Below are positions 1-9,717 of a DNA stretch of 64,000 nucleotides, in pieces. Source of the DNA: Flavobacterium sp. (GTDB taxonomy: Bacteria; Bacteroidota; Bacteroidia; Flavobacteriales; Flavobacteriaceae); NCBI GenBank assembly GCA_023251135.1, contig JAHEZJ010000001.1:33047-97046 (forward strand), written 5' to 3'. Below the pieces are notes generated by a model. The model was not told the origin of the DNA and ran no database searches. It saw nothing but the letters and a program-made list of their open reading frames with translations. A program made the position numbers and the translations under genes. The first letter of the stretch is position 1. Every line of letters starts with the position of its first letter.

Positions 1-48
1 CAGATCACGATCGGCTCCCGAGCAGAGAATAAAAAATTGTTTTAACAT
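1..48 (-). CDS. DUF4407 domain protein, 5' end only
   Basis: Only the first 16 codons lie in the window, read on the minus strand from the ATG at 48. They translate as MLKQFFILCSGADRDL, which matches the characteristic start of DUF4407 membrane proteins as I remember them (an I-L-C-S-G-A-D stretch before the first membrane helix). The function of that family is unknown. A Bacteroidetes -7 box (TAAATTTG on the minus strand, 111-118) lies about 60 bases upstream and may drive it. The call rests on very few residues, so it is tentative. Confidence 0.5.
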   Translation of the reverse strand, partial: MLKQFFILCSGADRDL

Positions 49-317
49 GATTGATGATTTTTGATTGATGATTATTTTATCAACTCGCCTTTCGGGCTCA
101 TATGATAGGGCAAATTTAGCGCCAAAAAATCAAATTCTAAGTTAAATAGTTCATTTGTTTTAAGTTGGCTTCTTAAAAAACATTTCAACAATAAATGTTA
201 TTTTAACATTAATCTATTTTTAATGTTGAATAGGAATCATAACACTATGTTAATTTTTTTGAAGTCCTTTAATAACATTTACGTTCTAGTTTCGCAGCAA
301 ATCAAACTAAAACACAA

Positions 318-3128
318 ATGAAAAAATTTTATTTACTAGTAACATTCCTCTTTTTAGCCTTTTCAGGTTATGCCCAAAAGGCTATAATCTCAGGAAAAGT
401 GATGGATACTGACGATAAACTTCCTTTACCGGGAGCAATGATTCAGATTGTAGGCGAAAACAAATATACCGTTTCAGATTACAATGGTCGTTTTGAATTG
501 CTTAATATAAATGCAGGAACCTATCAGCTACAGGTAAAATATATTGGATATACTGCCATTACAAAAGAAATTACGGTGGAACAGGGTAAAAATAACGTAG
601 TTGATTTTGCACTTAAAACATCGGGAACTGAATTGAACGAAGTAGTCGTAGGAGACATTTTAAAAGGACAGGCAAAAGCGCTAAACCAGCAGAAAAACAA
701 TAAAAACATCGGAAATGTAATCTCATCTGATCAAATGGGCCGTTTTCCGGATGCTAACGTTGGAGATGCTTTAAAGCGTGTTCCGGGAATCACCATGCAA
801 AACGATCAGGGTGAAGCCCGTAACATTATTATCCGTGGTCTTGCTCCATCATTAAACTCGGTTACTTTGAATGGAGACCGAATTCCATCTGCAGAAGGAG
901 ACAACAGAAATGTACAAATGGATTTGATTCCATCCGATATGATCTCAACAATTGAAGTCAACAAAACCCTGACTCCGGATATGGATGCGGATGCCATTGG
1001 AGGTTCTGTAAATCTAATTACAAGGGCTACGCCAAATGGAGAGCGAATCTCGGCAACTCTGGCCGGAGGTTATTTACCAATTCGCGAACACGCTTCCTAT
1101 ACTGCGGGACTGGTTTATGGAAATCGTTTTTTCGACAATAAATTAGGAGCCGTTTTTAGCGGATCGTATAACAATGTCGATTACGGATCTGATAATATTG
1201 AAAACGAATGGGTAAAAGATAAATTCGGGAATGAATATTTACAGGCATCAGAAGTTAGAAAGTACGATGTACAGCGTATTCGCCGCAGCGGATCTGTAGC
1301 ATTGGATTATAAATTTGATGAAAACAATACCATTTTTGCCAACGCGATTTACAACTGGAGAGACGATAGAGAAAACCGTTTCAGAACGACTTACGATGAT
1401 ATTGAACCGATTTATAACGGTCAGCAAATTACAGCATTTAAAGGTCGTGTAAAACGTCAGACAAAAGGTGGAATAGACAATGACCGCAACAAAAACAGAA
1501 GATTAGAAGATCAGCGTGTTCAGAATTATTCGATTCGCGGAGAACATTTAATCAACTCTAAACTTGATTTAGACTGGTCTGCCAATTATGCAAAAGCCAG
1601 AGAATACCGTCCGGAAGAGCGTTATATCGAATACCGTCAGAAAGGTTTGGATATGACTCAGGATTTATCAGACATTAGATTTCCGTTACTCACCACAACC
1701 GGAGAGGCTCTAAACAAATTCAAATTTCAAACGGCTACTGAAAATACAGATGAAACCAGCGAAAGTGAATTTGGAGCAAAAATTAATATCCGTTTTCCTT
1801 TTACAATCATTCCGTCTGAAAAAGGAAGATTGAGAACAGGAGTTAGGCTTCGATTGAAAGAAAAAGAGAGAAACAACAATTTCTTTGCTTACGCTCCTAT
1901 CAACACCGATATGGCTTTATTGTCGCAAATTTCAAATAGCAATTACGACGGTCAAAACTTTAATCCGGGAAGCAAATATGTACCGGGAAGTTTTGCTTCG
2001 GCTAACTTTTTAGGAAGTTTAGATTTAAACAATGCTACGTTATTTAACAAAAAAGCAGATCCTGCAGAGTTTCTGGCGGTAAATTATAATGCCAAAGAAA
2101 ACATTTATGCTGCTTATGTAAGATGGGATCAGGATTTTAACGATAAGTTATCTATGGTTTTAGGTTTTCGTGTAGAAAACACTCGTATTAATTATACGGG
2201 AAACCGCGTACTGGATGAAGAAAAATTAGAGAGTCAGATCAACACGACCAATTCTTATACTAATTTATTACCAAGCCTATCTTTGCAATACAACGCGACC
2301 AAAGATTTAGTTTTAAGAGCGGCTGCTACAACAGCTTTGGCAAGACCAAACTATTATGCCCTGGCTCCTTTTGTAAACAATATTGCTGCCGAAAAAGAAA
2401 TTATGGCCGGGAATCCGGATCTTGACGCCACCTACTCCTACAATTATGATTTTATGGCCGAAAACTATTTCAAGTCGGTTGGATTAATTTCGGGAGGTGT
2501 TTTCTATAAAAAATTAGAAAACTTTATTTACAATTACAGCGACAACCAATACACTGCTGCAAAATTTGCTGCTGATTTCCCAAATCAGGTAAATCCAATT
2601 CCAACAGGTGAAAACTGGTCATTTTTACAATCCAGAAACGGAGAAACTGTTGATGTTTATGGTTTTGAAGTTGCTTTTCAACGTCAGTTAGATTTCCTTC
2701 CGGGCAAATTTCTTAAAGGTTTTGGTATCTATCTGAATTACACTTATACCAAATCTAAAGCAAAAGGAATTGCGGATGAAGATGGAAACGAAAGAAACAA
2801 CATCAGCCTTCCTGGAACCACTCCGCATATGTTTAACGGCTCTTTATCCTGGGAAAACAAACGTTTTTCTGCCAGAGTATCGACCAATTTCACTTCTGAT
2901 TATTTAGATGAGTTGGGTTCAGAATCTTACAAAGACAGTTACTATGACAAACAATTTTTCCTGGATGCCAATGCTTCTTTCAAAATTACCCCTAAACTTC
3001 GCCTTTTTGCTGAAGCAAATAATTTAACCAATCAGCCATTGCGCTATTATCAGGGTGTTGAAGCGCATACTAAACAGGTTGAGTACTATCAGGCCCGATA
3101 CAATTTTGGTTTGAAGCTTGACTTGTAA
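318..3128 (+). CDS. TonB-dependent receptor, probably for phytate/phosphate compounds
   Basis: A 936-aa outer membrane receptor that would import a ligand using TonB energy. Residues 1-20 are a signal peptide ending in YAQ. Residues about 22-100 form a carboxypeptidase-D-regulatory-like beta-sandwich with the D-x-N-G-R-F-E strand, followed by a TonB-box-like stretch near 104-111. The plug (about 130-240) has the phrase DALKRVPGI and an I-R-G-L motif typical of the Xanthomonas/Caulobacter-type receptors (TIGR01782-like). The rest is the 22-strand barrel, ending in an aromatic strand. The next gene, 72 bases downstream on the same strand, is a phytase lipoprotein, which suggests the substrate is phytate or its breakdown products. 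That substrate is inferred from the neighbour only. Confidence 0.9.
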   Translation: MKKFYLLVTFLFLAFSGYAQKAIISGKVMDTDDKLPLPGAMIQIVGENKYTVSDYNGRFELLNINAGTYQLQVKYIGYTAITKEITVEQGKNNVVDFALKTSGTELNEVVVGDILKGQAKALNQQKNNKNIGNVISSDQMGRFPDANVGDALKRVPGITMQNDQGEARNIIIRGLAPSLNSVTLNGDRIPSAEGDNRNVQMDLIPSDMISTIEVNKTLTPDMDADAIGGSVNLITRATPNGERISATLAGGYLPIREHASYTAGLVYGNRFFDNKLGAVFSGSYNNVDYGSDNIENEWVKDKFGNEYLQASEVRKYDVQRIRRSGSVALDYKFDENNTIFANAIYNWRDDRENRFRTTYDDIEPIYNGQQITAFKGRVKRQTKGGIDNDRNKNRRLEDQRVQNYSIRGEHLINSKLDLDWSANYAKAREYRPEERYIEYRQKGLDMTQDLSDIRFPLLTTTGEALNKFKFQTATENTDETSESEFGAKINIRFPFTIIPSEKGRLRTGVRLRLKEKERNNNFFAYAPINTDMALLSQISNSNYDGQNFNPGSKYVPGSFASANFLGSLDLNNATLFNKKADPAEFLAVNYNAKENIYAAYVRWDQDFNDKLSMVLGFRVENTRINYTGNRVLDEEKLESQINTTNSYTNLLPSLSLQYNATKDLVLRAAATTALARPNYYALAPFVNNIAAEKEIMAGNPDLDATYSYNYDFMAENYFKSVGLISGGVFYKKLENFIYNYSDNQYTAAKFAADFPNQVNPIPTGENWSFLQSRNGETVDVYGFEVAFQRQLDFLPGKFLKGFGIYLNYTYTKSKAKGIADEDGNERNNISLPGTTPHMFNGSLSWENKRFSARVSTNFTSDYLDELGSESYKDSYYDKQFFLDANASFKITPKLRLFAEANNLTNQPLRYYQGVEAHTKQVEYYQARYNFGLKLDL

Positions 3129-3154
3129 TACGTTATTTAAAAATCCTTACATTG

Positions 3155-3186
3155 GACAGAACTTAACGGTTCTGTCTAATTTTATT
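3155..3186 (+). terminator. hairpin between receptor and phytase genes
   Basis: An 8-bp perfect stem (GACAGAAC / GTTCTGTC, loop TTAACG) is followed by TAATTTTATT. It sits between two genes that look co-transcribed, so it may act as a partial terminator or as an mRNA-stabilising hairpin that sets their relative levels. Confidence 0.5.
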
Positions 3187-3200
3187 AAAATAAATATCTA

Positions 3201-4256
3201 ATGAAAAATAAAACGATACTAGCCTTTTTGCTTTTAAGCACTTTATTTATCGCCTGTAAAGAAGATAAACTGGCTCCCGTTGCTGCAAATGCTGTAAAAC
3301 CAACCGTTGTTACCGAAGCCTTACCTCACGACACGGACGATCCTTCGATCTGGATTCATCCAACCGACGCTTCTAAAAGTATCATCGTAGGAACCGATAA
3401 GGATACCGATGGTGCTTTGTATGCTTTTGATTTAAAGGGAAAAATCATTGCAAAATCTGAAGTTTTAAAACGCCCTAACAATGTTGATATCGCTTATGGT
3501 TTAAGCATCGATGGGAAAAAAGTTGATATTGCAGTCACTACAGAAAGAGAATCAAACAAAATAAGAATCTTTAGTCTACCCGATTTAAAAGCAATTGATA
3601 ACGGAGGAATTTCTGTTTTTGAAGGCGAGGCTTTACGCGATCCGATGGGAGTTGCATTGTATACCCGAAAAAGCGACGGTAAAATTTTTGCTATCGTAGG
3701 CAGAAAATCAGGACCTTCAGGAAGTTACTTATGGCAATATGAACTTTCCGGAAATGGAAAATCGGCTACAGCAAAAGTCGTTCGAAAGTTTGGCGCTTAC
3801 AGCGGAAAGAAAGAGATCGAAGCTATTGCGGTTGACAATGAATTAGGAACTGTTTTGTATTGTGACGAACAATTCGGAATCAGAAAATACAAAGCCGATC
3901 CTGCTTTAAAAGACAATAAAGAACTTGCCATTTTTGGAAAAACAGGTTTTAAAGCAGATAATGAAGGAATCGCGATTTACAAAAAAACAGATTCTACCGG
4001 ATACATCCTGGTTTCAAACCAGCAAGCGAATACTTTTATGGTCTATCCGAGAGAAGGAGCAAATGGAAACCCAAATAACTACCCTCTATTAGCAGAAATC
4101 CCAACATCGACAATTGAGTGTGATGGTGCCGATGTGACCAGCATAAATTTAGGCGGAGATTTTAAAAACGGGCTGTTTGTAGCTATGAGCAACGGAATGA
4201 CTTTTCACTACTACGCCTGGGATTTGATCCAGAAACGTATCGATGATAGGAAATAA
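3201..4256 (+). CDS. 3-phytase, beta-propeller (BPP) family lipoprotein
   Basis: A 351-aa secreted lipoprotein predicted to remove phosphate from phytate in a Ca2+-dependent reaction. The N-terminus has a lipobox with Cys19 (LFIAC). From about residue 42 the protein shows the BPP signature: D-T-D-D-P-S-I-W-I-H-P near 44-54, then G-T-D-K-D near 63-67, and a D-N-E-G-I-A-I strand in the last third. The length fits one six-bladed propeller. It follows a TonB-dependent receptor on the same strand; receptor plus surface hydrolase is a common nutrient-uptake arrangement in this phylum. The family call is strong; activity on phytate is inferred from the family. Confidence 0.88.
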   Translation: MKNKTILAFLLLSTLFIACKEDKLAPVAANAVKPTVVTEALPHDTDDPSIWIHPTDASKSIIVGTDKDTDGALYAFDLKGKIIAKSEVLKRPNNVDIAYGLSIDGKKVDIAVTTERESNKIRIFSLPDLKAIDNGGISVFEGEALRDPMGVALYTRKSDGKIFAIVGRKSGPSGSYLWQYELSGNGKSATAKVVRKFGAYSGKKEIEAIAVDNELGTVLYCDEQFGIRKYKADPALKDNKELAIFGKTGFKADNEGIAIYKKTDSTGYILVSNQQANTFMVYPREGANGNPNNYPLLAEIPTSTIECDGADVTSINLGGDFKNGLFVAMSNGMTFHYYAWDLIQKRIDDRK

Positions 4257-4341
4257 GTTTGCAGTCGCGGTCGCAGTTTTCAGTTTCTTAACTATGCCTG
4301 AAAACTGAGACTGAGACTGAGACTGAGAAAGAATACCAAAC

Positions 4342-4373
4342 AAAAAAGCTGTTCATAACGAACAGCTTTTTTT
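4342..4373. terminator. bidirectional terminator between phytase and pckA
   Basis: A perfect stem AAAAAGCTGTTC / GAACAGCTTTTT with a short loop, A-rich on one side and T-rich on the other. It sits between converging genes, so it can end transcripts from both. Confidence 0.85.
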
Positions 4374-4394
4374 AGTTTGAATTAGTAATCTTCC

Positions 4395-5999
4395 TTATTC
4401 TATGATCGGTGCGCCAGCCAAAATTTCGGCATTGGCAAATTCTTCAAATTTGGCAAAATTAGCTTTAAATTTCTGAGCCAATTCAACTGCTTTTTTATCG
4501 TACAACTCAGGATCTTCCCAAGTATTTCTCGGATCTAAGATTTCATTTGGAACGTTTGGACAAGTTTCGGGCTGTGCAATTCCAAATACTTTATGATTTT
4601 TAAAGGCGACGTTATCCAATTCTCCGTTTAAAGCAGCGGTAATCATGGCACGTGTGTATTTTAATTTCATACGGCTTCCTGTTCCGTAAGGACCTCCTGT
4701 CCAACCTGTATTGATTAACCAAACTGTTACGTTAGCTTCTTCCATTTTTTTAGTTAGCATTTCTGCGTAACGTGTTGGATGTAACGGCATGAATGGTGCT
4801 CCAAAACAAGCTGAGAAATTAGGTTGTGGCTCTGTAACTCCTGCTTCAGTTCCTGCAACTTTAGCTGTATATCCTGAGATAAAATAGTAAGCAGCCTGTC
4901 CCGGAGTTAATTTTGAGATTGGAGGCAAAATTCCGAAAGAATCAGCCGTTAAGAAAAAGATATTCTTAGGGTTGTGTCCAATAGAACCTGGCTGAATGTT
5001 GTCGATATGAGTGATTGGGTAACTTACACGAGTATTTTGAGTGATGGAAACATCATCATAATCTACTTCGTTTGTTCCCGGTTTGAAAACCACATTTTCT
5101 AAAAGCGCTCCTTTTTTGATTGCTCTAAAAATGTCCGGTTCATTTTCTTCTGTAAGGTTAATTACTTTTGCATAGCAACCACCTTCAAAGTTGAAAACAG
5201 TATTTTCTGCAGTCCAACCGTGTTCATCATCTCCAATTAACTTACGTTGCGGATCTGCTGATAAAGTTGTTTTTCCTGTTCCTGATAATCCGAAGAAAAT
5301 TGCAGTATCTCCTGCTTCACCAACATTCGCACTACAGTGCATTGGTAATGTATTTTTGAAAACCGGAAGAATGAAGTTTAAAGCAGAGAAAATTCCCTTT
5401 TTCATTTCTCCAGTATAACCTGTTCCTCCAATAAGTGCGATCTTTTTAGTAAAATCTAAAATAGCAAAATTAGACTGACGCGTTCCGTCTACAGCAGGAT
5501 CTGCCATAAAACTTGGAGCACAAACTACAGTCCATTCCGGAGTAAAATTAGCTAATTCTGACTCCTCTGGTCTTAAAAACATGTTGTAGCAAAACAAATT
5601 AGACCATGCTGTTTCAGTAACAACACGAACATTTAGTCTATAATTAGCATCAGAGCAAACGTAAGAATCGCGAACAAAAACTTCTTTATTCGATAAAAAC
5701 TGCGTTACCTTGTTGTATAATCTTTCAAAAGCATCCGGTTCAAAAGAAATGTTTACATTTCCCCACCAAACCTGATCTCCGGTAATACCATCTTTTACGA
5801 TGTAACGATCCTGAGGAGAACGTCCTGTAAATTCGCCCGTATTAATTGCTAATGCTCCCGTGGAGTTCTCAACACCTTGACCTGATTGCAAAGTGATCGC
5901 ATGCAATTCATCTGCAGATAGTTGATAGCGAACTTTTGCATTTTCAATTCCTAATTCTTTCAGCGAAATCGATTGCGTGAAAACTGTGTGACTGTCCAT
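4395..5999 (-). CDS. pckA: phosphoenolpyruvate carboxykinase (ATP)
   Basis: Converts oxaloacetate plus ATP to phosphoenolpyruvate, CO2 and ADP, the first committed step of gluconeogenesis, in the cytoplasm. The 534-aa length is normal. The ATP-type phosphate-binding loop GLSGTGKTTLSADP lies near residues 235-248, followed by the metal-binding I-G-D-D-E-H-G-W stretch. The oxaloacetate-site segment T-G-R-S-P-Q-D-R-Y near residues 54-62 and the G-Y-T-A-K-V-A-G-T-E segment are also present. It is a single-gene unit with a terminator shared with the phytase gene. A -7 box (TAATTTTG on the minus strand, 6034-6041) lies 35 bases before the start codon. Confidence 0.97.
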   Translation of the reverse strand: MDSHTVFTQSISLKELGIENAKVRYQLSADELHAITLQSGQGVENSTGALAINTGEFTGRSPQDRYIVKDGITGDQVWWGNVNISFEPDAFERLYNKVTQFLSNKEVFVRDSYVCSDANYRLNVRVVTETAWSNLFCYNMFLRPEESELANFTPEWTVVCAPSFMADPAVDGTRQSNFAILDFTKKIALIGGTGYTGEMKKGIFSALNFILPVFKNTLPMHCSANVGEAGDTAIFFGLSGTGKTTLSADPQRKLIGDDEHGWTAENTVFNFEGGCYAKVINLTEENEPDIFRAIKKGALLENVVFKPGTNEVDYDDVSITQNTRVSYPITHIDNIQPGSIGHNPKNIFFLTADSFGILPPISKLTPGQAAYYFISGYTAKVAGTEAGVTEPQPNFSACFGAPFMPLHPTRYAEMLTKKMEEANVTVWLINTGWTGGPYGTGSRMKLKYTRAMITAALNGELDNVAFKNHKVFGIAQPETCPNVPNEILDPRNTWEDPELYDKKAVELAQKFKANFAKFEEFANAEILAGAPIIE

Positions 6000-6301
6000 A
6001 AATTTTTAGTTGTGTGTGATGTTTAAGAGAAAGCAAAATTATATAATTTATTATTAAACCTTTAAAAAAATTTAAATTTCACTTTTATTTATATTAATTA
6101 AGTAAAATTTAACCTTCTGAAATGAATAAAACAAAAAAATAAATGCCTCTAATTCATTTTTCTATAACCCTATAAATGAATTTGTTATAATATTTTTACA
6201 TTAAAGTAAAAAGCAATAGAAACTCACATAATCAAGATCATATGTTATTTATGTGACAAAATTAAAGATTAATTTTTAGATAATTTTTTTTATTCGGTAT
6301 T
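6000..6301. other. AT-rich spacer
   Basis: About 300 bases of very AT-rich sequence between pckA and the next minus-strand gene. Apart from the pckA -7 box at 6034-6041 I see no open frame, hairpin or repeat here. Confidence 0.6.
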
Positions 6302-6688
6302 TTATGATTTTCTCCTCAAAATCGTAACAAATAACAGCGCCCAGGCAATAATTAATAAAAAACCACCCAAAGGAGTTGCGAATACGATAATTTTAAAATC
6401 AAAAACAGTCATGCTTTTTGTCGCTAACAAATAGATAGATCCGCTAAAAAGAAGTACCCCGGCAACCACCAAATTATAGATTGCTTTAACGGTTTTTTCG
6501 GCAATATCTTTTCTGGTTGAAAGAAAAAGTAAAAATAAAGCATGATACATTTGGTAACGAACTCCTACTTCAAAAGTATTTAATTCCTCTACTGATAAGT
6601 ATTTCTTCAGTAAATGCGCACCAAAAGCGCCTAAAATGATCGCTAACATTCCCATAAAAGTTCCTGCCAAAACAATTCTTCTTTTCAT
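6302..6688 (-). CDS. DUF423 family small membrane protein
   Basis: A 128-aa integral membrane protein with about four hydrophobic helices. It begins M-K-R-R-I-V-L-A-G and has G-A-F-G-A-H-L-L-K-K after the first helix, plus V-R-Y-Q-M-Y-H-A and G-S-I-Y-L-L, all typical of the YgdD/DUF423 family, whose function is not established. An in-frame ATG 13 codons further upstream exists, but the hydrophilic extra residues do not fit the family, so the start at 6688 is preferred. It diverges from the saccharopine dehydrogenase-like gene. Confidence 0.85.
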   Translation of the reverse strand: MKRRIVLAGTFMGMLAIILGAFGAHLLKKYLSVEELNTFEVGVRYQMYHALFLLFLSTRKDIAEKTVKAIYNLVVAGVLLFSGSIYLLATKSMTVFDFKIIVFATPLGGFLLIIAWALLFVTILRRKS

Positions 6689-6832
6689 ATTTTCTATACT
6701 TTCGATTCTCACACAAAAATACTTCAATCGTACTTAAAAAGCATTTTACTTTTGAAAAATATTTTTCAGAAAAAAGAATTCCCCTTTTTTTGGCATTAAA
6801 AAAAAATATCCAACATTTTTCCGAAATTAAAA

Positions 6833-6863
6833 TTGTTATATATTTAACAATTTAATATATTTG
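6833..6863 (+). promoter_or_regulatory. Bacteroidetes-type promoter for the 6881 gene
   Basis: TTG at 6833-6835, 20 bases of spacing, then TATATTTG at 6856-6863, a full match to the TAnnTTTG -7 consensus. The start codon follows 17 bases later, so the leader would be very short. Confidence 0.7.
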
Positions 6864-6880
6864 TGTTATAAATATAAAAT

Positions 6881-8245
6881 ATGAGAAGCATTTTAATCAT
6901 TGGAGCCGGTAGATCTGCATCGTCCTTAATACGTTATTTACTAGCAAAATCAGAAAGTGAAAACCTACATCTTGTTGTAGCCGACCTTTCTTTGGCCTTA
7001 GCCGAAAAAAAGACACAAAAACATCCTAATGCGACTCCAATTGCTTTAAATATTTTTGATACCGAAGAAAGAAAAGCAGCAATCGAAAAAGCGTCTATCG
7101 TAATCTCGATGCTGCCTGCCCATTTACATATCGAAATCGCCAAAGACTGTCTACAGTTTAAAAAACATCTGGTTACAGCTTCCTATATCAGTGATGCTAT
7201 GCAGGCACTGGACGAAGAAGCCCGAAAAAACAATTTAGTTTTCATGAACGAGATTGGCCTTGATCCCGGAATCGATCATATGAGTGCCATGAAAGTCATT
7301 GATGAAATCAGAGCCAAAGGTGGTAAAATGCTGCTTTTTGAATCCTTTTGTGGTGGCTTAGTAGCTCCCGAATCCGATAATAATTTATGGAATTATAAAT
7401 TTACCTGGGCCCCTCGAAATGTCGTTCTGGCGGGACAAGGAGGCGCAGCAAAATTTATTCAGGAAGGTACTTATAAATACATTCCGTACAGCGCTTTATT
7501 TCGCCGTACCGAATTTCTGGAAGTAGAAGGCTACGGGAAATTTGAGGCTTATTCCAATCGCGATTCCCTTAAATACAAATCGGTTTACGGTTTAGACAAT
7601 GTGCTGACGCTGTACAGAGGAACCATCAGAAGAGTAGGTTTTTCGAAAGCATGGAATATGTTTGTACAACTGGGCATGACAGACGACAGCTACATCATGG
7701 AAGATTCTGAAAACATGAGCTACCGTCAATTTGTGAATTCCTTTTTGCCGTACCACCCAACCGATTCTGTAGAAATCAAAACCCGACTGATCTTAAAAAT
7801 TGATCAGGACGATATTATGTGGGACAAGCTTCTGGAACTGGATTTGTTTAATCCCAACAAGAAAATAAATCTACCTAATGCCACTCCTGCGCAGATTTTA
7901 GAAAAAATATTAACCGACAGCTGGTCTCTGGAACCGGATGACAAAGACATGATTGTCATGTATCATAAGTTTGGCTATGAACTCAATGGAGAGAAAAAGC
8001 AAATTGACTCCAAAATGGTTTGTATTGGAGACGACCAAACCTATACTGCAATGGCCAAAACCGTTGGACTACCGGTTGCGATGGCAACGCTGTTAATTTT
8101 AAATGGAAAAATCACAACTCCGGGCGTACAGCTTCCGATAAAAAAAGAAGTGTACCTGCCTATTTTACAGGAGTTAGAAGAATATGGGGTTATTTTTAAC
8201 GAGCAAAAAATGCCTTATTTTGGATATAATCCGGATTTGTTCTAA
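6881..8245 (+). CDS. saccharopine dehydrogenase family oxidoreductase
   Basis: A 454-aa protein. The N-terminus is a Rossmann dinucleotide fold with IIGAGRSASSL at residues 6-16 and a D at the end of the second strand (VVADLS), followed by V-I-S-M-L-P-A-H and T-A-S-Y-I-S-D, as in saccharopine dehydrogenases. The middle has N-E-I-G-L-D-P-G-I-D-H-M (near 123-134), a hallmark of the saccharopine-binding domain. It probably interconverts saccharopine and a semialdehyde or acts on a related imino compound in lysine metabolism. No lysine-pathway gene is adjacent, so the exact substrate is open. A strong promoter and a strong terminator suggest a single-gene unit. Confidence 0.85.
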   Translation: MRSILIIGAGRSASSLIRYLLAKSESENLHLVVADLSLALAEKKTQKHPNATPIALNIFDTEERKAAIEKASIVISMLPAHLHIEIAKDCLQFKKHLVTASYISDAMQALDEEARKNNLVFMNEIGLDPGIDHMSAMKVIDEIRAKGGKMLLFESFCGGLVAPESDNNLWNYKFTWAPRNVVLAGQGGAAKFIQEGTYKYIPYSALFRRTEFLEVEGYGKFEAYSNRDSLKYKSVYGLDNVLTLYRGTIRRVGFSKAWNMFVQLGMTDDSYIMEDSENMSYRQFVNSFLPYHPTDSVEIKTRLILKIDQDDIMWDKLLELDLFNPNKKINLPNATPAQILEKILTDSWSLEPDDKDMIVMYHKFGYELNGEKKQIDSKMVCIGDDQTYTAMAKTVGLPVAMATLLILNGKITTPGVQLPIKKEVYLPILQELEEYGVIFNEQKMPYFGYNPDLF

Positions 8246-8291
8246 GATCCGGGTTGTTGTTTTTTAGAATTTTTTTTTTAGTTTTTTATTT

Positions 8292-8327
8292 AATCCGCTT
8301 CCATGTTCTGGAAGCGGATTTTTTTTG
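8292..8327 (+). terminator. terminator of the 6881 gene
   Basis: Stem AATCCGCTTCC / GGAAGCGGATT, loop ATGTTCT, followed by a run of eight T. Confidence 0.85.
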
Positions 8328-8375
8328 AAAAGACGCAGAGGTACAGAAAACCAAAATTTAAATCCTGAGCTGATT

Positions 8376-8426
8376 TGGCTAAAGCCATTCACCTTATAAT
8401 TTTAAACCTCCAGCTAAAGCTGGAGG
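8376..8426. repeat. REP-like palindrome pair
   Basis: TGGCTAAAGCCA (8376-8387) and CCTCCAGC-TAAA-GCTGGAGG (8407-8426) are two hairpins in tandem. The same motifs recur in the spacer at 10821-10980, which marks them as copies of a dispersed intergenic palindrome family. Confidence 0.6.
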
Positions 8427-8493
8427 CTATTTAAAAGAAAACCTTTAATTTCTTTGTCCCTTTGAACCTTTGCAACTTTGAACCTTTAAAAAT

Positions 8494-9717
8494 CTATTTC
8501 TCAGGCTGAACCGTAATTGGCAAACTGTAAATTACTCTAACCGCTTTTCCCTGTTGCGTTGCGGCAGTCCATTTTGGAGAAAGCTTCAGGACACGGATAA
8601 CCTCATTCCCTATTCCATAACCGGAGTCTTTAATTGTTTTAATATCTGACAGACTTCCATCTTTTTCAATGGTGAATTGCATGTATGTTTTTCCTTCAAT
8701 TTTATTTTTCCCAACTGCTGCCGGCATTTTAAAGTTCTTCCCAATAAACTTATAAAATGCTGTCATGCCACCAGGATATTCAGGCAATTTCTCGACCTTT
8801 TCCAGCACATAAAGATCTTTGTCTTTCATTTCTCCTTTAGCGGGCGGTTTTTGAGCAATTGCTTCAGTACTAAAAACAAACAAAAGCAAGGTATAAAGAC
8901 TACCCACTGTAAATACTTTCAATACAATTTTAATCGGAGATTCTTTTTTAGTCATCATAAGTAAACGTTTTTTAGTTATTAAATAATTGATATTACTCGC
9001 CAGAGCAACCGTATTTTTATTGGAGGCAAAATCAAGCAATAAATGCTGATAGCTTCTAATTTCACCAAACTGCACATTTACGGCTTCATCGGCCAAAAAT
9101 TCGTGGTTGAGTTTAATGGATTTTTTATAGAAAAGAAGCAACGGATTGAACCAGAAAACAATCTGCAGTACCTCAACAAAAAGAATGTCCAAAGTATGTC
9201 TCTGTTTCAGGTGTGCTTTCTCGTGGGCTATTAATTCTGATGGAATTTTACCATTTTCGAATTCTGTTTTATTCATAAAAATAGATGTCCAAAAAGAGTA
9301 TGGCAAACCAGACTCCTGAAGCAACACTATTTTTTGCCCATTTTCAAAACGAATCTCACTACGCTGTATCCTTTTATAAAACGAGTTAAGCCCCAGAACA
9401 AACCTGAATGTCAACACTAAAACTACGGCGCTGTAAACCGCAACAATCAAAACCAGCAAAAAGTCATTTGCCGAAATGGTATTAAGCTGCGCACTGCTTT
9501 TTTGAAGTACGATTTCATTCAATTGAACCAACCCAATTTTAGCAGACACAAACGATCCAAACGAGATAAGCTGCAGCGGAATTACAAAACTAAAAACCAA
9601 ACTCGCCAGCAAATAAGCGCGATTAAAACGAAACATTTTTTCGTTTTCCAACAGCAATTTGTATACTGCATAAAAAACGAAAAGCAGTATTCCTGATTTT
9701 AAAAGATAGTTTATCAT
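8494..9717 (-). CDS. BlaR1/M56-family membrane metallopeptidase with TonB C-terminal domain
   Basis: A 407-aa protein. Residues 1-120 hold several membrane helices. The zinc site H-E-K-A-H is at 165-169, followed by the N-H-E-F-L-A-D-E-A helix. A further membrane helix lies near 265-290, and the last 100 residues form a TonB C-terminal-like domain (P-E-Y-P-G-G-M, then the F-T-I-E-K-D-G-S-L strand). In BlaR1 relatives the peptidase cleaves the partner repressor on a signal. The partner is present here: the BlaI-type gene overlaps it by 4 bases (ATGA). The sensing domain of true BlaR1 (penicillin-binding) is absent, so the inducing signal is unknown and beta-lactam sensing should not be assumed. 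Confidence 0.88.
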   Translation of the reverse strand: MINYLLKSGILLFVFYAVYKLLLENEKMFRFNRAYLLASLVFSFVIPLQLISFGSFVSAKIGLVQLNEIVLQKSSAQLNTISANDFLLVLIVAVYSAVVLVLTFRFVLGLNSFYKRIQRSEIRFENGQKIVLLQESGLPYSFWTSIFMNKTEFENGKIPSELIAHEKAHLKQRHTLDILFVEVLQIVFWFNPLLLFYKKSIKLNHEFLADEAVNVQFGEIRSYQHLLLDFASNKNTVALASNINYLITKKRLLMMTKKESPIKIVLKVFTVGSLYTLLLFVFSTEAIAQKPPAKGEMKDKDLYVLEKVEKLPEYPGGMTAFYKFIGKNFKMPAAVGKNKIEGKTYMQFTIEKDGSLSDIKTIKDSGYGIGNEVIRVLKLSPKWTAATQQGKAVRVIYSLPITVQPEK

